In this document: positions 6,295 through 9,068 of the stretch, one piece after another
Numbering within the stretch: position 1 is the stretch's first letter
How the letters are laid out: each line of letters opens with the position of its first letter
NCBI GenBank assembly: GCA_018661145.1
Contig: JABJIU010000030.1
Location: forward strand, 1 to 9,068
Length of the DNA stretch: 9,068 bases
From: Pseudomonadota bacterium
GTDB taxonomy: Bacteria > Pseudomonadota > Gammaproteobacteria > Arenicellales > UBA868
Direction: 5' to 3'
Notes under the pieces: model-generated
What the model was told of the DNA's origin: nothing
The model's input: the letters and a program-made list of their open reading frames with translations, nothing else
Databases searched by the model: none
Position numbers and translations under genes: made by a program

Positions 6295-8298
6295 TTAACG
6301 CCGCCGACGGCGACGCCCAGACGACCGGGAATCAGAAGGTGCATCAGTCCGGAGAGGTAGAGTCACGGCCTTGGCGAGTTCATCGAAGGGTGCGCTCTTG
6401 TGAGGAATAGCCATCGCCTCGACAAAATGCTCCTGGAAACGGGTCTCCACCGCCGTTTCAATTTTTTCAATGCGGCGGATTTCCCTCTCTATTTCTTCAC
6501 GGGAATTTCTGTCAACCAGGGCGATGTGGGCACCACTGCCGGCCGCGTTACCCGCGGAGGTCACGTTCTCGAGTCTGCAGTCCGGGATAAGCCCAAGGAC
6601 CATCGCATATTTGACATCGATATGGGAACCAAAGGCACCGGCCAGGCGGATGCGATCCACCGAATCCACATTCAACTTGTCCATAAGCAGTCGCACACCC
6701 GCATAAAGGGCCGCTTTTGCCAGCTGAATCGCCCTTACATCATTCTGCGTGACCAAAATTCTGATCTTCCCCTCGTGCAGGACGTAGGCAAAGGTTCGGC
6801 CGTCGGCGATGACCCGCGGGGAACGTGCTGAAAGTGCGCCATCGACAACGCCGTCGCTGTTGATCACCTGTGCCAGATACAGCTCAGCCAGTACCTCAAT
6901 GATGCCGGACCCGCAAATTCCCGTAATACCGAGCCCGGCGGTCTCGCTGGCAAAGTTAGGGTGATCTGACCACAGGTCACAACCGATGACCCGAAATTTC
7001 GGCTCGAGCGTCTCGGGATTAATTCGGACCCGCTCGATCGCCCCCGGTGCAGCGCGCTGTCCGGAACTGATCTGCGCGCCTTCAAAGGCGGGGCCTGTGG
7101 GGCTGCTGGCTGCGAGAAGGCGGTGCCGATTGCCGAGCACAATCTCCGCGTTGGTACCGACATCCACCAGCAGAGTCAACTCCTCGCGAAGATGGGGTGC
7201 TTCAGACAACACCACCGCAGCGCAGTCTGCACCAACGTGGCCCGCGATACAGGGCAAGACATAACACCTCGCACCGGGGTTGATGCCAAGATCTAGCGTT
7301 TGCGCTGAAACCGTGACCGCACTGTCGGTCGCCAGGGCAAATGGCGCGCCCCCAAGCTCCACTGGCGATAATCCCAGCAACAAATGATGCATGATGGGAT
7401 TACCCACGAAAGTGCAATCCAGAATGTTGTCCGGAGTCTGCTCTGCCTCGGCACAAACCTCGACAATCAGCTCCGCAACGGCAGTCCGTACCGCTTCGCA
7501 CATCTGCTTTTCAGCACCCGGATGCATCATGACGTAGGACACGCGACTCATCAGGTCTTCGCCAAAGCGAATCTGTGGATTCATCCTCCCGGCCGATGCC
7601 AATGCCTCGCCGCTCGCGAGATCCACGAGGTGGGCCGCAATCGTGGTCGATCCGATGTCGAAGGCCATCCCCAGAGCCGTGTCGTGATAACCAGGCCAGA
7701 TCGCAACAACTTTTCGCTCCCGATACACAGCGACCGTGATCCGCCACTGTCCAGTCCGAAGCGCGCCCTGCAGCTCGGTTAACACATGCAGATCACACTC
7801 AAGATCCGTAAGGCCCCATTCAAACTCCAGTTCTTCCAAAAGCCGCCGCAAATCAGAGACAGACTCATGCATGTTTGGTTCAGAGACCTCAACCACATGC
7901 AGGCGGACCAGAGGATTGACAGAAAGATCGTGCACTTCGGTCCTCTTGCGGACCACCTGCCGGTGCACCTGGCTTTCGGGCGGAACATCAATAACTGCGT
8001 CACCCAAGAGGCGCGCCGAGCAGCCCAGACGTCGGCCTTCGGCAAGACCATCAACCTCATCGTAGGCGACCTCGTTTTCGCCTAGGCCCGAAAGATGTGC
8101 CGCCCGGGACTCGATGCCGTGCTTGGGAAACGCGCCTTCACTCAACGTGACCTGACAGCGACCACAGATCGCCCGGCCGCCACACACCGAATCGAGATCG
8201 ACACCCAGATCACGGGCGGCCTGCAATACCGTCGTTCCACGTGATACCCGACCCCTCTTACCCGAGGGGGTGAAAACCACCAGCACGTCATCACTCAT
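6295..8298 (-). CDS. RACo-like corrinoid activation protein: N-terminal 2Fe-2S ferredoxin plus ASKHA (DUF4445) domain
   Basis: The 667-residue product is likely a reductive activator that, using ATP, returns inactive Co(II) corrinoid proteins to the Co(I) state needed for methyl transfer. An N-terminal plant-type 2Fe-2S ferredoxin has C39, C45, C48 and C93. A linker domain spans about 110-205. The ASKHA fold follows, with phosphate-1 loop DIGSTT (214-219), VGNPIMHHLLLGL (298-310), phosphate-2 LVDVGTNAE (377-385), TGICGSG (459-465), LAGAFGSHID (552-561) and GNAAGSGA (583-590). The usual IPH ending of the family core is at about 631-633. An extra tail then ends in six consecutive arginines encoded by mixed CGT/CGG/CGC codons. 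ATG at 8298 is preceded by AGGGA at 7 bases. It lies 27 bases after the GFA gene, in an apparent operon with the methyltransferase. The related RamA type instead carries C-terminal 4Fe-4S clusters, which are absent here. Confidence 0.92.
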   Translation of the reverse strand: MSDDVLVVFTPSGKRGRVSRGTTVLQAARDLGVDLDSVCGGRAICGRCQVTLSEGAFPKHGIESRAAHLSGLGENEVAYDEVDGLAEGRRLGCSARLLGDAVIDVPPESQVHRQVVRKRTEVHDLSVNPLVRLHVVEVSEPNMHESVSDLRRLLEELEFEWGLTDLECDLHVLTELQGALRTGQWRITVAVYRERKVVAIWPGYHDTALGMAFDIGSTTIAAHLVDLASGEALASAGRMNPQIRFGEDLMSRVSYVMMHPGAEKQMCEAVRTAVAELIVEVCAEAEQTPDNILDCTFVGNPIMHHLLLGLSPVELGGAPFALATDSAVTVSAQTLDLGINPGARCYVLPCIAGHVGADCAAVVLSEAPHLREELTLLVDVGTNAEIVLGNRHRLLAASSPTGPAFEGAQISSGQRAAPGAIERVRINPETLEPKFRVIGCDLWSDHPNFASETAGLGITGICGSGIIEVLAELYLAQVINSDGVVDGALSARSPRVIADGRTFAYVLHEGKIRILVTQNDVRAIQLAKAALYAGVRLLMDKLNVDSVDRIRLAGAFGSHIDVKYAMVLGLIPDCRLENVTSAGNAAGSGAHIALVDRNSREEIEREIRRIEKIETAVETRFQEHFVEAMAIPHKSAPFDELAKAVTLPLRTDAPSDSRSSGRRRRRR

Positions 8299-8325
8299 AG
8301 CAGAATCCCTGGCGAGCAGACGAAC

Positions 8326-8727
8326 TCAAATCGAACTGCCGCTGATCGTTTTTTCATCCGGATGCACCTGATAATAGTCCGACGCAGCGTCAAAAAAAAT
8401 ATGCGCCCCAGCAGCCAATCCTGTGGGTTTGTCGAATGTCCCCGCGGCTATAGACAGAGTATCGTTTTTGGCATGATTCCAGAATAGACTGGAACCGCAG
8501 TGACCACAGAAACCGCGCTCGACTTCTTTTGAGGATTGGAACCAGCGCAAACTCTCATCCTGCTGGATATCAATACGATCCCGAGGCGCGGATGTAGCTG
8601 CCCAGAAATGTCCGCTCATCTTGCGGCACTGGCTACAATGACAGAACAGTACTTCCCGTAACGGACCGTGCACCGTGAAACGTACCGAGCCACACAAACA
8701 ACCCCCCGAGATGGATGTCTCAGCCAT
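8326..8727 (-). CDS. GFA-family (CENP-V/GFA domain) zinc-binding protein
   Basis: This 133-residue single-domain protein has the complete GFA zinc-ligand pattern: GGCLCGSVRF (C10, C12), FCHCSQCRK (C29, C31, C34) and FCGHCGSSLFW (C74, C77). The family is named after glutathione-dependent formaldehyde-activating enzyme, proposed to form S-hydroxymethylglutathione. Most members have untested functions, so a role with formaldehyde is only a possibility here. The ATG at 8727 lies inside the end of the upstream methyltransferase gene (8-base overlap), implying translational coupling. The RACo-like gene begins 27 bases after its stop. This placement inside a corrinoid methyl-transfer operon supports some link to one-carbon or thiol-adduct chemistry, by context only. 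Confidence 0.92.
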   Translation of the reverse strand: MAETSISGGCLCGSVRFTVHGPLREVLFCHCSQCRKMSGHFWAATSAPRDRIDIQQDESLRWFQSSKEVERGFCGHCGSSLFWNHAKNDTLSIAAGTFDKPTGLAAGAHIFFDAASDYYQVHPDEKTISGSSI

Positions 8728-9068
8728 TGCCTGCCCGCCGGCGACCCCGGCGTCGACCCTCTCGTGCGCTCACCTGCCCTTCGGCCTGGGGCTCCCTGAA
8801 TCGTGCGATCCATCTCAGGCAATCCGGATCATGACCCATCATGACATCGGCACCCATGACCGCCTGCATCACCTCAACGTGCAACGGGCTGGTAATCGCT
8901 GACGTCATCCCCGCGCCCATGGCCATGCTGAGAAAGGCCGCATTCAGACCGTTGCGGTTGGGCAAGCCGAAACTGACGTTGGAAGCGCCACAAGTACTGT
9001 TTACCTTGAGCTCATCGCGCAGACGGCGAAGGATATGCATCACTTGACGGCCCGCATCATTGAGTGCG
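8720..9068 (-). CDS. Methyltetrahydrofolate:corrinoid methyltransferase, pterin-binding domain (partial, N-terminus beyond window)
   Basis: The frame is open from the right edge, so only about 116 C-terminal residues are present and the true start lies beyond 9068. The segment CGASNVSFGLPNRNGLN followed by AFLSMAMGAGMTSAI is characteristic of the last strands of the DHPS-like TIM barrel in methyl-H4folate:corrinoid methyltransferases (AcsE/MtgA type). The Asn of the SNVS motif probably corresponds to a pterin-binding residue. These enzymes move a methyl group between a Co(I)/methyl-Co(III) corrinoid protein and tetrahydrofolate. In demethylation pathways for methylated amines or betaines the methyl group goes to folate. 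The neighbouring RACo-like activator supports this role over a true dihydropteroate synthase. An Arg-rich tail (REGRRRGRRRAGNG) follows the barrel. The stop overlaps the GFA start by 8 bases. Confidence 0.88.
   Translation of the reverse strand, partial: ALNDAGRQVMHILRRLRDELKVNSTCGASNVSFGLPNRNGLNAAFLSMAMGAGMTSAITSPLHVEVMQAVMGADVMMGHDPDCLRWIARFREPQAEGQVSAREGRRRGRRRAGNG

Noticed and set aside
6400..6831. Plus-strand open frame of 143 codons
   Set aside because: It is a shadow of the RACo-like gene, which has strong domain evidence on the other strand.

Overview
The window is a tightly packed bacterial segment in which every credible gene lies on the minus strand. Transcription therefore runs from position 9068 down to position 1. 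The gene order in that direction is: methyltetrahydrofolate:corrinoid methyltransferase (partial), GFA-family zinc protein, RACo-type corrinoid-activating ferredoxin/ASKHA protein, Crp/Fnr-type regulator, DUF2797 protein, then the Rubisco group cbbL-cbbS-cbbQ-cbbO (cbbO runs off the left edge). There are no tRNAs, rRNAs, insertion sequences or CRISPR arrays, and no gene-free stretch above 300 bases. The longest gap is the 133-base region upstream of cbbL.

Organism: the Rubisco is a green-type form I enzyme with the cbbLSQO order and no carboxysome genes next to it. That order is typical of form IAq Rubisco in proteobacterial chemo- or photolithoautotrophs such as sulfur, iron, hydrogen or ammonia oxidisers. 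The DUF2797 protein resembles, from memory, gammaproteobacterial homologues. A gammaproteobacterial autotroph is the best guess, but this is inference from gene content and not a phylogeny.

Region 6295-9068 is one half of a methyl-transfer module. The C-terminal part of a methyl-H4folate/corrinoid methyltransferase overlaps a GFA-family gene by 8 bases and is followed closely by a RACo-like activator, which in known systems restores inactive Co(II) corrinoid to Co(I). The corrinoid protein and substrate-specific methyltransferase that would complete the system are not visible and would be expected upstream, beyond position 9068. Region 5555-6294 is a Crp/Fnr regulator with a short upstream region carrying a perfect 17-base palindrome. 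Region 4683-5501 is a cysteine-rich protein of unknown function with a possible GIY-YIG-like core.

Region 1-4682 is the carbon-fixation operon. An AT-rich promoter region with a LysR-type-looking inverted repeat precedes cbbL. CbbL and CbbS form the Rubisco holoenzyme. CbbQ (MoxR AAA+ ATPase) and CbbO (VWA adaptor) form the activase that removes inhibitory sugar phosphates. All Rubisco catalytic residues that I could check are present. No cbbR regulator gene is inside the window. Placing CO2 fixation beside corrinoid one-carbon metabolism suggests an autotroph or mixotroph able to use methylated compounds, but that link is inference.
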